From assembly GCA_050954285.1 (NCBI GenBank), contig JBPBPL010000018.1, positions 1-64,000 on the forward strand: a stretch of DNA of 64,000 bases, written 5' to 3'. The notes beneath the pieces are model-generated. The model was not told the origin of the DNA. It did not search any database and saw only the letters and a program-made list of their open reading frames with translations. Positions 1-9,222 of the stretch are shown piece by piece. This DNA is from Mucilaginibacter_A sp050954285 (GTDB lineage Bacteria; Bacteroidota; Bacteroidia; Sphingobacteriales; Sphingobacteriaceae). The position numbers were made by a program, and so were the translations under genes. Positions within the stretch are counted from its first letter, which is position 1. Each line of letters begins with the position of its first letter.

Positions 1-848
1 AACCACCATTTAAAGGCCAGTCGCAGCAGTGGCCAGGTTTGGCGAGCCAGATGGACCCACGGCCAGATCATGGTGAAACCAGTTATAAAGGTTCAGGCAG
101 ATTAGCAGGTCGTAAAGCTTTAATTACCGGTGGCGATTCGGGCATGGGCCGTGCCGCAGCAATTGCTTATGCACGCGAAGGTGCAGATGTAGCCATTAAT
201 TATTTCCCTTCGGAGGAACCGGATGCACGCGAAGTGATTGCACTGATTAAAGCAGAAGGCCGTAAAGCAGTAGCCATTCCTGGAGATTTGCGAAGCGAAG
301 CATTTTGCCAAACACTGGTAGCGGAAGCTGTGCGCCAGTTGGGCGGTTTGGATATCGTGGTAAGCAATGCCGGGCGCCAGCAGGCACATGCTTCAATTTT
401 GGATATTTCAACGGAACAGTTTGACTGGACGATGAAAACCAATATTTATGCACCTTTCTGGATCATTAAAGCTGCATTGCCGCATCTGCAACCAGGATCA
501 GCAATCATTGGTACAACTTCTGAGCAAGCTTATGATCCTTCGCCGGATTTATATGATTATGCTCAAACCAAAGCCGCTACCATGAATTACGTAAAATCAT
601 TAGCCAAACAACTGGCACCAAAAGGTATCCGTGTAAACGGCGTGGCACCGGGACCAATCTGGACGCCATTGCAGGTTAGCGGCGGTGCAACACAGGATAA
701 ACTGAAAATGTTTGGTGGCCAGACGCCGATGGGCCGGCCAGGGCAGCCAGCAGAATTAGCTTCCATCTACGTACAACTTGCTGCAAGCGATGCCAGTTAT
801 GCAACTGGGCAGGTTTATGGTTCTGCCGGCGGAAGCGGTCAACCATAA
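1..848 (+). CDS. SDR family oxidoreductase (YghA-like), 5' end outside window
   Basis: Short-chain dehydrogenase/reductase, probably NAD(P)-dependent and cytosolic, of the long-N-terminus group that includes E. coli YghA. The reading frame is open from base 3, so the true start lies upstream; the in-frame TTG at 39 is not a convincing start because family-like sequence (PGLASQMDPRPDHGE) spans it. Visible motifs are the Rossmann nucleotide-binding GGDSGMGR, the NAG motif (VSNAG), the catalytic Y-x3-K (YAQTK) and the late PGPIWTP segment; it ends in a glycine-rich tail like its relatives. The substrate cannot be read from the sequence. Members of this group are often stress-associated in Bacteroidota, which is family knowledge. 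An intrinsic terminator follows 50 bases after the stop. Family assignment is firm. Confidence 0.9.
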   Translation, partial: PPFKGQSQQWPGLASQMDPRPDHGETSYKGSGRLAGRKALITGGDSGMGRAAAIAYAREGADVAINYFPSEEPDAREVIALIKAEGRKAVAIPGDLRSEAFCQTLVAEAVRQLGGLDIVVSNAGRQQAHASILDISTEQFDWTMKTNIYAPFWIIKAALPHLQPGSAIIGTTSEQAYDPSPDLYDYAQTKAATMNYVKSLAKQLAPKGIRVNGVAPGPIWTPLQVSGGATQDKLKMFGGQTPMGRPGQPAELASIYVQLAASDASYATGQVYGSAGGSGQP

Positions 849-897
849 GTAAATTCCTGTTTCTATCATTAGAAACTACAAAACTTAATATTTTTTT

Positions 898-929
898 AAA
901 AACGGCACAATCATGATTGTGCCGTTTTT
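898..929. terminator. Bidirectional intrinsic terminator
   Basis: Perfect palindrome: AAAAACGGCACAATCA followed by its reverse complement, giving a 16-bp stem with A/T runs on both sides. It closes the SDR gene and isolates it from the downstream polysaccharide locus. The remaining 930-1128 holds only a short hairpin (TCGGC/GCCGA, about 1044-1059). Confidence 0.85.
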
Positions 930-1128
930 GCTTTTAACTCTTTTTCAACCTGAAATCTCAACCAATTTTTGAAGCACTTAAAAAATTAAACAGATAATTT
1001 TTTTGATGGCGAAACAAATCACTAATTATGCACCTTAAATTAGTCGGCTTTCTGCCGATTATAACCAATATAAATTCAATCATTTACTATCTTTTTATTA
1101 TTTAAATGATTGGGCTATTTAAACTAAC

Positions 1129-1710
1129 ATGGAGTATCATTTACTTTCTGATGAGGAGTTGATTGTTTTTTTAAAAGTAGACCACGCGGATGCTGTTAAA
1201 GAAATTTATCGCCGTTACTGGAAGGAAATTTTATTGGTTTTTTATCGAAAACTACAGGATCAGGCTTTGGCAGAAGAATTTACTCAAAAACTTTTTATCA
1301 GCCTTTGGGAAAAACGAAAAGCTCTTGAAATCAAGCAGTTACGTTTTTATTTATTTGGCTCTATTAAATACAGTATCATCAACCACCATAAAGCTTTACT
1401 GGTTAAAAATAAATACCTGGATGCTTATCAGCAGGGCAAACAACCGTATGAAAATGCAACGGAAAAGCAGGTTTTGTTGCATGATTTATCGGCAGCAATA
1501 GAAAAAGGAATCGAGCTTTTACCCGTAAAAACCCAGCAGGTATTCAGGTTGAGCAGGATGCAGCATCAATCTGTTAAAGAGATTTCCAGCTGCATGAATA
1601 TTTCCGAAAAAGCGGTAGAATATCACATTACCCGATCCTTAAAAGTGTTAAAAATTTACCTGCAGGAATACTTGGTTGCTGCATTGCTGATGCTTCTTTT
1701 ATCGATATAA
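1129..1710 (+). CDS. RNA polymerase ECF-type sigma-70 factor of a polysaccharide locus
   Basis: 193-residue ECF sigma factor expected to direct transcription of the adjacent susC/susD operon when released by the FecR-type anti-sigma encoded 98 bases downstream. Region 2 is visible near residues 15-65 (FLKVDHADAVKEIYRRYW, then SLWEKR) and the region 4 helix-turn-helix near 127-175 (LLPVKTQQVFRLSR, then VKEISSCMNISEKAVEYHITRSL). The protein ends in an unusually hydrophobic tail (LVAALLMLLLSI) that could be a membrane-contacting segment; many Bacteroidota ECFs of this class end similarly. The last codons contain a copy of the dispersed GATAAAARMAGYATC repeat (1689-1703, minus orientation), so the repeat is partly coding here. 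Sigma/anti-sigma/SusCD order is classic for this phylum. Confidence 0.93.
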   Translation: MEYHLLSDEELIVFLKVDHADAVKEIYRRYWKEILLVFYRKLQDQALAEEFTQKLFISLWEKRKALEIKQLRFYLFGSIKYSIINHHKALLVKNKYLDAYQQGKQPYENATEKQVLLHDLSAAIEKGIELLPVKTQQVFRLSRMQHQSVKEISSCMNISEKAVEYHITRSLKVLKIYLQEYLVAALLMLLLSI

Positions 1711-1808
1711 ATTTCTGTTGGCTTTTGCTGAAATTTTATTTTTTAAAAGGTTAGGGATCGGTGGTAGCAGAGGTTACTTCCAGATAAACCGACCAATTAA
1801 AAACTTTT

Positions 1809-2837
1809 ATGAGCCGCCAAAACTTCCATGACTTATTAACCAGATATTTGGAAGGAAATTGTACTGCCGAAGAAAAAGAAACGGTAGAACATTGGTATAA
1901 AATGCTTGATGATGAAACTGTAAGCTTAAGCAGTAAAGAGTTATCATTTGTTGAAAACCGGTTGTGGACAAAGATAAATTTTGAGCTGAACGAAGTTCCT
2001 GATCCGGCAAAAACTTTAGCCATTCGTCCGTTTTATACTAATAAAAGAAGCATCTTGGCTTGGGCAGCGGTACTAACAGTTTTTATAACTATCGGTTTAT
2101 TGTTGTTTTATAATCAGCAAAAAACGCCTGATTTCAAGTTGACGGCAGACCATAAAGGAACGGTTTATCAAATCAATCAATCCACTTCTCCGCAGAAGAT
2201 TTATTTGGAAGATGGCAGTTTTGTGGTGCTGAAACCAGGTTCGGCTTTAACTTATCCTAAGCAGTTTGAAGCTGCAAAACGCGAAGTTTATTTAACCGGC
2301 GAAGCATATTTCAAAATCAGCAAAAACCCTGACAGGCCGTTTTTAGTGTATAATAACAATACGATTACGCGGGTAGTGGGCACCAGTTTTGTGATCCGGG
2401 TGGATGAGCAAACGCATCAAACAGAAGTTTCGGTACAAACCGGGAAAGTAATTGTAACGGAAAACACTAAAAAAAACCTGCTAAAAACAGTATGGAACAA
2501 ACCGGCAGAAGTGATTTTGACACCCAATCAAAAAGCCATTTTCAGCACCGATAATCAGGATTTTAAAACTACGTTGGTAGCTTTGCCTTTACCGGTTTAC
2601 AAGCAAAATAATACTTTAAGCAAACCCGAAATTGTATTTAATGAAACGCCGGTTGCATCGGTTTTAAATGCTTTGAATAAAACTTACGGGATAGAAATTA
2701 TCGGTACAAAAGAAGTAAATGAAGCAACTTTTACGGGTGATCTTGATGAAATGAATTTATATGGCCAGCTCGATCTGATTTGTCAATCTATACATGCTAC
2801 TTACCAGATATCAGGAACTAAAATCTACATCAAATAA
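1809..2837 (+). CDS. FecR family anti-sigma factor
   Basis: 342-residue inner-membrane anti-sigma factor that would sequester the preceding ECF sigma and relay the signal from the SusC transducer. The cytoplasmic N-terminus (residues 1-75) is followed by one transmembrane helix (about 82-100, ILAWAAVLTVFITIGLLLFY), then a periplasmic FecR domain (VYLEDGSFVVLKPGSALTYPKQF, then REVYLTGEAYFKI) and a DUF4974-type C-terminal domain (about 270-342, VFNETPVASVLNALNKTYGIEI) that resembles the STN domain of its partner. It contains two copies of the dispersed repeat in coding sequence (2042 and 2482). Domain order and neighbours make the call firm; the inducing sugar is unknown. Confidence 0.93.
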   Translation: MSRQNFHDLLTRYLEGNCTAEEKETVEHWYKMLDDETVSLSSKELSFVENRLWTKINFELNEVPDPAKTLAIRPFYTNKRSILAWAAVLTVFITIGLLLFYNQQKTPDFKLTADHKGTVYQINQSTSPQKIYLEDGSFVVLKPGSALTYPKQFEAAKREVYLTGEAYFKISKNPDRPFLVYNNNTITRVVGTSFVIRVDEQTHQTEVSVQTGKVIVTENTKKNLLKTVWNKPAEVILTPNQKAIFSTDNQDFKTTLVALPLPVYKQNNTLSKPEIVFNETPVASVLNALNKTYGIEIIGTKEVNEATFTGDLDEMNLYGQLDLICQSIHATYQISGTKIYIK

Positions 2838-2889
2838 AATCTACTAACCACTTAAAACCTGAAAATATGCATTAAAGCTTTTACCATTT

Positions 2890-2897
2890 TAAATTTG
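2890..2897 (+). promoter_or_regulatory. Candidate -7 promoter element for susC
   Basis: TAAATTTG matches the Bacteroidota TAnnTTTG -7 consensus exactly and lies 83 bases before the susC start. No clear -33 TTG is visible at the usual distance, which could fit recognition by the neighbouring ECF sigma or simply a weak site. A strong stem-loop starts 13 bases further, so it would sit at the very 5' end of the transcript. Confidence 0.4.
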
Positions 2898-2909
2898 AAA
2901 AAAGAAAAA

Positions 2910-2933
2910 CCGGCAATGTGGGGACATTGCCGG
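2910..2933 (+). promoter_or_regulatory. Stem-loop in susC leader
   Basis: Perfect 10-bp stem CCGGCAATGT / ACATTGCCGG with a GGGG loop, between the FecR stop and the susC start. There is no T-run after it, so it is not an intrinsic terminator. Candidate roles are an mRNA-stabilising 5' structure, a processing site that separates sigma/anti-sigma from susCD expression, or a protein/RNA target. Confidence 0.6.
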
Positions 2934-2979
2934 CGATAAACCTTTGCAGGTTATTCCGTCCAGTAAATCTTTCCATTTT

Positions 2980-5900
2980 ATGAACAAAACTTTACAAATT
3001 ATGAAAAAAAAACGAATTGTTGCCTACTTAAAAACAACAATGAGAATTACAATTACACAAATTTTTCTTTTTGCTTTGTTTACTTGTGCAGGTATTGCAA
3101 AACATGTAACGGCACAAAAAATTTTAAATCAGGAGGTTTCGCTTAACCTTAATCAAACGGAAATTAAAGAGGTGTTGCGGGAAATCCAGCAGCAAATTCA
3201 TGTGGTGTTTGTATACAGTCCTTCGGCGATTGATGCCAGTCGGAAAACGTCGGTTAAAATAGAAAAAATGAAACTGAGCGATGTGTTGGATAATACTTTC
3301 AAGCCGCTAAACATTAATTACAAAGTTTATAAAAACAAAATTTTACTCTATAAAAACAGCATGCTCCCAAATGCTTCGGCTGTTGATGACAATCAGCAGG
3401 AAAGTAATTTGGTTAATTCTTTTTCGCAGCAGCAAAGCATCAGCGGCCAGGTTACCGATAATAAAGGTGTGCCTTTGCCGGGTGTTAGCGTGCAGTTAAA
3501 AGGAACAACTATTGGTGTGGCTACCGATGTGAATGGGCATTTCGTTATCAATTCTTCGCAGGCAAGTGGTACGCTAGTGTTTACTTTTATCGGTTTTGTA
3601 ACCCGTGAAGTTGGTTTTAGCGGAACTAATCCGATAAATATCCAGTTGCTGGAAGAATCCAAAGAGCTAAATGAGGTGGTGGTTATTGGTTACCAAACGG
3701 TACGAAAACGGGATTTAACAGGAGCCGTAGCCGTGGTTGATCCGGTTAATGTGGCAAAAGTGACTGCCAATTCTGTGGTAGAAGCATTGCAGGGTGTATC
3801 GCCGGGCGTAAACGTGCGCAATAGTGGTGCGCCGGGTGCAACATCTGTTATTGAAATTCGTGGTGTGGCGAGTTTTTCTTCCCGTGATCCGTTATACGTG
3901 ATTGATGGGTTGATTACCGAAGCCAACAGCACAGTTAACAACGATGATATCGAATCTATTCAGGTTTTAAAAGATGCCTCTGCTTCTGCAATTTATGGGT
4001 CGAGGGCAGCAAACGGCGTAGTTATTATCACCACAAAAAAAGGTAAAAAAGGCCCGGCAAAACTGTCATTTAGTGCCAAATATGGTGCACAACGGTTACC
4101 CAAACAAATTGATGTGATGGATGCCAGCCAATATGCCGCAACAAAACGGCTGGAATATGCCAACTCCGGATTAACAGCACCGGCAAGTATCAGCACTGCT
4201 TTTGATCCTTCGATCAATACCAACTGGCAAAAACTGGATGAACGCACTGGTGCCACACAGGATTATAATGTATCCTTGTCCGGCGGTTCAGATGCGAGTA
4301 ACTATTTAGTTTCTGCAAGTTATTTTGATAACAAAGGAACGTTGCTGGCCAATTCTTTTAACCGTGCAAGTTTTCGCGTAAATACGGAAACCAAAAAAGG
4401 CCGTTTAACTTTTGGCGAAAATGCTTTGCTTACCAATTCCAACAATTATCACCCAAACCGCGGCAATCCTTTTTATGATTTACCGCAATCCTTGCCAACA
4501 GTTCCTGTTCAAAATGCTAAGTTTATTGATAATTCAACGGCTTATGCACCACTTGGTTCCCGTAATCCATTGGGCTATAGCACAGGTACTAATGATAATG
4601 GCGGAGATGTTAGTTACAATACCAACATGATTGCGGCCAATGATTTGAGCCAAGGCTACAATAACTACGCGAAATTATTAAGCAACGCTTTTGCGCAATT
4701 GCGGGTATTTGACTGGCTGAATTATAAGTTTAACATCGGTTTGGAAGCCAGTTTTGATTATAACCGTGATTTGCGGAAAGATGGTATTTTAACGTATGCT
4801 CAGCAGCAGGAGTTGAGTTATATTGATGAAGACCGGGAACGCTATACCAATTTACTGATGGAGCACACGCTAAACTTTAGTAAAACTTTTGCAAAACACA
4901 GCATTAATGGTGTGGTAGGTTTTACACAGCAACGCTATGACCGGCAGCAAACTGACGCTAGAAGAACCGGATTACAGATTTACAATGGACAATATTTAAC
5001 GCAGATTAATTCTGCCATCGGCAGTCCTTCGGTTACCGGTTCAGAATCGGATATACATCGTATACAAAGTTACCTGGGCCGGGTAAATTACAGTTATAAC
5101 GACCGGTATTTGCTAACTGCTTCCGGTCGTGTAGATCAGGATTCATACTTCGGAGCCAATTACCGTACCGGTTTTTTCCCTTCTGTAGCTGGTGCATGGC
5201 GTATCAGCAAAGAAGATTTTTTTAAAGCGGATTGGGTAAGCGATCTTAAAATTAATGCTTCCTATGGTGTTTTGGGGATCAATACAATCAGTGCATTTCA
5301 AAATGTTGGTTTAATTAATAATGGAACAAGAGCCATTTTCGGCGTTAATCAAACACCTTTTGTAGGTGCTTATCAGGCTACTTTATCCAACCCAAATTTG
5401 CGTTGGGAGAAAAGACAAGTCAAAAATTTAGGGGTTGACGGAAGCTTTTTTAATGATCATTTAGCAGTTACCGTTTCTGTTTATGATGCTTTATCTAAAG
5501 ATGTTTTACTGGGCGTTCCATTAGCGCTTAATCTGGGTAATTTAGAATACAATCCGCCTGTAAATGCAGGTTCCATCAGAAACCGCGGCCTAGAGTTTGA
5601 AGCTACTTACCGCAACAATGCCCATATTTTTAAATGGAGCTTATCCGGAAACTTTACCACGATCAAAAATAAAGTAGTTAGCGTTGGTAACCAGGGTGGT
5701 GTAGATTATATACAAGTAGGCAGCACGCGGTCGCAGGTTGGTTATTCACTGGGGCAATGGTATGTGCTGAAAGATTTGGGCATCTTCCAATCCCAAGCCG
5801 AAGTTAATGCCTATAAAAGAAGCAATGGCGATTTGATTGAACCTTACGCCAAACCCGGCGACATTAAATTTTATGCTAATCCAAATGGAACCGGCACTGT

Positions 5901-6459
5901 AAATAATAATGATCGTGTGTTTGATGGTTCGCCCTGGCCAACCTTGCAATCCGGTATGCAATTTAACGGTACGTACAAACAGTTCAGCATAAACCTACAG
6001 CTGGTTGGGGTTTTTGGATTGAAGATATACAACGATGTGCGTCGTGCTTTGGATAGCTATCAAAATACCAACTTTCGTACAGATATTAATCCCTGGACTG
6101 CTACAAACACCAACACTTCTGATCCGCGGTTAGGCATTGCAACCAATGATCAGGGCATTTCCAGCAACAATACACCCGAGAGTTCCCGTTGGCTGGAAAA
6201 CGGTTCTTATGCCCGGATTAGAAATCTCGAACTTGGCTATCAGTTACCAAAAAACACGTTAAAACAGCTTGGGATTGATCAGGCAAGGGTTTTCATCAGC
6301 GGACAGAATCTCCTCACCGTAACCAAATACAAAGGTTTGGATCCTGATATTTTTGGCAACCTGAACGATGGCTATAACGGCACTTTATCCAGAGGGGTGG
6401 ATGTGGGTAACTATCCGCCAAACCGGATATTTTCTATTGGTATCAATTGCGGATTTTAA
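2980..6459 (+). CDS. SusC/RagA family TonB-dependent outer-membrane transporter with STN domain
   Basis: Outer-membrane beta-barrel of about 1159 residues that imports oligosaccharides together with the SusD lipoprotein. I chose the ATG at 2980 (MNKTLQIMKKKR); a second plausible ATG lies at 3001, while the longer TTG-started frame from 2944 is unlikely. A signal peptide (to VTAQ) is followed by an STN domain (LNLNQTEIKEVLREIQQQIHVVFVY), which marks a transducer signalling to the FecR partner; then a carboxypeptidase-D-like repeat (ISGQVTDNKGVPLPGVSVQL), the plug (DPLYVIDGLI, then YGSRAANGVVIITTKKGK) and a barrel ending in an aromatic residue (GINCGF). Its neighbours are sigma, FecR and SusD. 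A copy of the dispersed repeat is coding at 3351. Confidence 0.96.
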   Translation: MNKTLQIMKKKRIVAYLKTTMRITITQIFLFALFTCAGIAKHVTAQKILNQEVSLNLNQTEIKEVLREIQQQIHVVFVYSPSAIDASRKTSVKIEKMKLSDVLDNTFKPLNINYKVYKNKILLYKNSMLPNASAVDDNQQESNLVNSFSQQQSISGQVTDNKGVPLPGVSVQLKGTTIGVATDVNGHFVINSSQASGTLVFTFIGFVTREVGFSGTNPINIQLLEESKELNEVVVIGYQTVRKRDLTGAVAVVDPVNVAKVTANSVVEALQGVSPGVNVRNSGAPGATSVIEIRGVASFSSRDPLYVIDGLITEANSTVNNDDIESIQVLKDASASAIYGSRAANGVVIITTKKGKKGPAKLSFSAKYGAQRLPKQIDVMDASQYAATKRLEYANSGLTAPASISTAFDPSINTNWQKLDERTGATQDYNVSLSGGSDASNYLVSASYFDNKGTLLANSFNRASFRVNTETKKGRLTFGENALLTNSNNYHPNRGNPFYDLPQSLPTVPVQNAKFIDNSTAYAPLGSRNPLGYSTGTNDNGGDVSYNTNMIAANDLSQGYNNYAKLLSNAFAQLRVFDWLNYKFNIGLEASFDYNRDLRKDGILTYAQQQELSYIDEDRERYTNLLMEHTLNFSKTFAKHSINGVVGFTQQRYDRQQTDARRTGLQIYNGQYLTQINSAIGSPSVTGSESDIHRIQSYLGRVNYSYNDRYLLTASGRVDQDSYFGANYRTGFFPSVAGAWRISKEDFFKADWVSDLKINASYGVLGINTISAFQNVGLINNGTRAIFGVNQTPFVGAYQATLSNPNLRWEKRQVKNLGVDGSFFNDHLAVTVSVYDALSKDVLLGVPLALNLGNLEYNPPVNAGSIRNRGLEFEATYRNNAHIFKWSLSGNFTTIKNKVVSVGNQGGVDYIQVGSTRSQVGYSLGQWYVLKDLGIFQSQAEVNAYKRSNGDLIEPYAKPGDIKFYANPNGTGTVNNNDRVFDGSPWPTLQSGMQFNGTYKQFSINLQLVGVFGLKIYNDVRRALDSYQNTNFRTDINPWTATNTNTSDPRLGIATNDQGISSNNTPESSRWLENGSYARIRNLELGYQLPKNTLKQLGIDQARVFISGQNLLTVTKYKGLDPDIFGNLNDGYNGTLSRGVDVGNYPPNRIFSIGINCGF

Positions 6460-6475
6460 TTCTAATACTCAAATC

Positions 6476-8017
6476 ATGAAAAAGCTTTTTATCTATATTA
6501 TTTTAATAGCAACTGTAAGTATTTCAAGCTGTAAAAAAAGCCTGGAAGTGCAGGATCCGAATGCGCCCACCACAACCGTATTCTGGAAAACAGCAGACGA
6601 TGCCAACAAAGGTGTTAATTCTATTTACAGCACCATCCACCGGCCGGGTTTGTGCCGATACTTTTTCTTCTTAACAATGATTCGTGCGGACGAAGGCTGG
6701 AGCACCAGTCCGGATAACAATGTTCAGAATAACTTCGACTTGTTTATCAACAATGATTACAATTATGGCAACTATACAGTAGTGTATCAGGATTTATATG
6801 TTGGCCTGAACAGAACAAACCAGGTGTTGGATAATGTGCCCAACATTGTTATGGATGCAACTTTAAAAGCGCGGTATATAGGCGAAGCCAAGTTTTGGCG
6901 TGGTTACTTTTTGTATCAGCTGGCCGCTTTGTGGGGCAATGTGGCAATGCCTTTAACCACGCAAACCACCACCAGCCAGCTGCCAACCACACCGCGAGAC
7001 CAGGTTTGGGCGCAGGCCGAAAAAGATTTTACAGATGCGGCAGCCGTTTTACCGGTTTCTTATACAGATGTAAACAATGATCTTGGCCGTGTAACCAAAG
7101 GTGCCGCAAACGCCATGCTGGCCAAAGCTTATATGCAGCAACGCAATTTTCAGGCCGCATTGCAACCTTTGCTGGCTGTTATTCAAAGTGGTATTTATAA
7201 GTTGACTACCAATTATCAGGATAACTTTTTATCTACTACAGAAAATAATTCGGAGTCGGTTTTTGAGTATCAAAACGCGCTCAACCCAAATGATAACCAT
7301 GATGATGATGCCAGCCTGACGCAATCTCCTGATAATTTAAACTACGGCTCATCTTTGCCGCCATTTTTTGCGCCGCGGCCAATCGGCTTTACAGATGGCC
7401 AGGCGAGAAGATGGCCGGTTGCCGAATTTGAAGCAGAAAAAACCACAACCGCTGGCCGCGATCCGCGTTTAGCAATAACGTTTTTATTTGATTCTACCGA
7501 TGTACGCGGACCTAATTTCTCTATAATTTATGGTCAAACATTTGCTTCCCGCTACGGCACCACTGATGCTGATGTGTGGTTTAGGAAATTTTTAAACGAT
7601 AATAACGGTACGGCCACTGGCGACAGCTTTCACTCGCCCAATAATTACCGTTACGTGCGTTTTGCGGATGTACTGCTGATGTATGCCGAATGTTTAAACG
7701 AAACTTCTGCCACGGCACAAGCTTATCAATATGTGGATCAGGTGCGTGCCCGCGCCGGTTTAGCCGCTTTATCTGCGGTGATGCCTGGTTTAACACACGA
7801 TCAGTTTCTGGCGCAATTGAAACACGAGCGCATTACAGAGCTCACCGGCGAAGGTCATCGTTGGGATGATTTGGCCCGTTGGGGAGATTTAGGGCCAGGT
7901 TTGGCTACGCGCGATGCCGGCTTCAAAAACTTCACCAAAGGCCGAAACGAGCTGCTGCCAATACCTACTTATGATCTGGATACTGATCCTGCCCTGAAAC
8001 AAAATCCGGGTTATTAA
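6476..8017 (+). CDS. SusD/RagB family glycan-binding lipoprotein
   Basis: Surface lipoprotein of 513 residues that caps the SusC barrel and binds the glycan. The start at 6476 (MKKLFIYIILIATVSISSC) gives a proper lipoprotein signal with lipobox ISSC; the frame is open upstream to 6368 inside susC, but that extension has no signal character. Typical SusD features: an N-terminal SusD-like segment (VFWKTADDANKGVNSIYSTI), TPR-like helices around FWRGYFLYQLAALWGNVAM, and the C-terminal RagB motif (RYVRFADVLLMYAECLNE, then HERITELTGEGHRWDDLARWG). It starts 16 bases after the susC stop, so the two are certainly cotranscribed. Confidence 0.96.
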   Translation: MKKLFIYIILIATVSISSCKKSLEVQDPNAPTTTVFWKTADDANKGVNSIYSTIHRPGLCRYFFFLTMIRADEGWSTSPDNNVQNNFDLFINNDYNYGNYTVVYQDLYVGLNRTNQVLDNVPNIVMDATLKARYIGEAKFWRGYFLYQLAALWGNVAMPLTTQTTTSQLPTTPRDQVWAQAEKDFTDAAAVLPVSYTDVNNDLGRVTKGAANAMLAKAYMQQRNFQAALQPLLAVIQSGIYKLTTNYQDNFLSTTENNSESVFEYQNALNPNDNHDDDASLTQSPDNLNYGSSLPPFFAPRPIGFTDGQARRWPVAEFEAEKTTTAGRDPRLAITFLFDSTDVRGPNFSIIYGQTFASRYGTTDADVWFRKFLNDNNGTATGDSFHSPNNYRYVRFADVLLMYAECLNETSATAQAYQYVDQVRARAGLAALSAVMPGLTHDQFLAQLKHERITELTGEGHRWDDLARWGDLGPGLATRDAGFKNFTKGRNELLPIPTYDLDTDPALKQNPGY

Positions 8018-8029
8018 TCTAAAATCCTA

Positions 8030-8059
8030 ATGCTTCTTTTATGCCTGTAAAAACAGTAT
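8030..8059. repeat. Inverted pair of the dispersed repeat between susD and GH43 gene
   Basis: A minus-oriented copy (8030-8041, GA type) faces a plus-oriented copy (8048-8059, AC type) with 6 bases between them. They can fold into an imperfect hairpin. The position is inside what should be one operon, so a full terminator would be polar on the two hydrolase genes. Confidence 0.75.
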
Positions 8060-8114
8060 GCCCATCAACCCATAATCAGTAAGCATTTTACCCAATCGAA
8101 ATTCCTGTAGGTGA

Positions 8115-9191
8115 ATGAAACCTAATTTAATTATGAAGAAAAAGCTTTTATTACTGATACTTTTTTTACCGATATTTTTTTCGGTTTGCTCAGCACAGAA
8201 ACAAACTTTTACCAATCCGCTGCTGCCATCCGGGGCTGATCCGTACAGTTTTTATCAAAACGGTTATTATTATTACACCAATACTTTGCAGGATAGTTTG
8301 GTGTTATGGAAAACCAAAAACCTGGCTGATTTAAAAAATGCCGAACACAAAACCATTTGGATTCCACCAGCGGGAACGGCTTATTCCAAAGAAATCTGGG
8401 CACCCGAGTTTCATTTCATCAAAGGTAAATGGTATGCTTATTTTGCTGCGGATGATGGCAGCAATAACCATCACCGCACGTTTGTTTTAGAAAATACTGC
8501 TGTGGATCCGTTTGAAGGACAATGGGTTTTTAAAGGAAAAGTAGCTGCGCGGTCTGACAAATGGTCTATCGATAGTGATGTTTTTGAACAGAACGGGAAG
8601 CTTTACATGATTTGGGCCGGTTGGGAAGGAGACGTAAACGGCCGCCAGAACATCTATATTGCCAAAATGAAAAATCCCTGGACGATAGCCGGAAAGCGCG
8701 TAATGTTATCTACACCAACGTACTCCTGGGAGCGAAACGGTGATTTGCACGATGCCGGTAATCCGGCGCATGTGGATGTGAACGAAGGGCCACAGTTTTT
8801 AAAGCATGGCAATAAAATTTTCATCATTTATTCTGCAAGTGGCTGCTGGACAGATTTTTATGCTTTAGGAATGCTTACTGCTTCGGCAAAAAGCAATCCA
8901 CTGAAAGCGAAGTCTTGGGAAAAATCATCGCAGCCCGTGTTCAAGCAATCTCCAGAAAATAGCGTTTATGCACCCGGCCATAATTCGTTTTTTAAATCGC
9001 CGGATGGTACAGAAGACTGGATTTTGTATCATGCCAACTCAGAACCCGGACAGGGTTGCGGCAGAGAACGTTCGCCACGGGCGCAACAATTTACCTGGGA
9101 CAAAAACGGAATGCCGGATTTTGGTTTGCCGGTAAAAGCCGGTGTGCCACTGGCAATTCCTTCAGATGAAAAATCTTCTAAAATCAACTAA
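8115..9191 (+). CDS. Glycoside hydrolase family 43 enzyme, exported
   Basis: 358-residue five-bladed propeller glycosidase of the arabinofuranosidase/xylosidase clan. A signal peptide ends at SVCSAQ; the second ATG at 8133 (MKKKLL) is an equally possible start. The GH43 catalytic triad is visible: general base Asp in SGADPYSF (about D42), the pKa-tuning Asp in WSIDSDVF (about D153) and the acid Glu in NEGPQFL (about E224). The IWAPEFHFIKGKWYAYF motif and the HNSFF/W-I-YHA region are also typical. Position downstream of susCD places it in the same polysaccharide locus, probably removing arabinose or xylose units in the periplasm. Exact subfamily and bond specificity cannot be read directly. 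Confidence 0.9.
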   Translation: MKPNLIMKKKLLLLILFLPIFFSVCSAQKQTFTNPLLPSGADPYSFYQNGYYYYTNTLQDSLVLWKTKNLADLKNAEHKTIWIPPAGTAYSKEIWAPEFHFIKGKWYAYFAADDGSNNHHRTFVLENTAVDPFEGQWVFKGKVAARSDKWSIDSDVFEQNGKLYMIWAGWEGDVNGRQNIYIAKMKNPWTIAGKRVMLSTPTYSWERNGDLHDAGNPAHVDVNEGPQFLKHGNKIFIIYSASGCWTDFYALGMLTASAKSNPLKAKSWEKSSQPVFKQSPENSVYAPGHNSFFKSPDGTEDWILYHANSEPGQGCGRERSPRAQQFTWDKNGMPDFGLPVKAGVPLAIPSDEKSSKIN

Positions 9192-9222
9192 ATCAACCTA
9201 AATTTACCCTTATAAAAACAGT

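Noticed and set aside
6368..6475. Longer SusD frame overlapping susC
   Set aside because: The lipoprotein signal starts at 6476; the upstream codons lack signal-peptide character.
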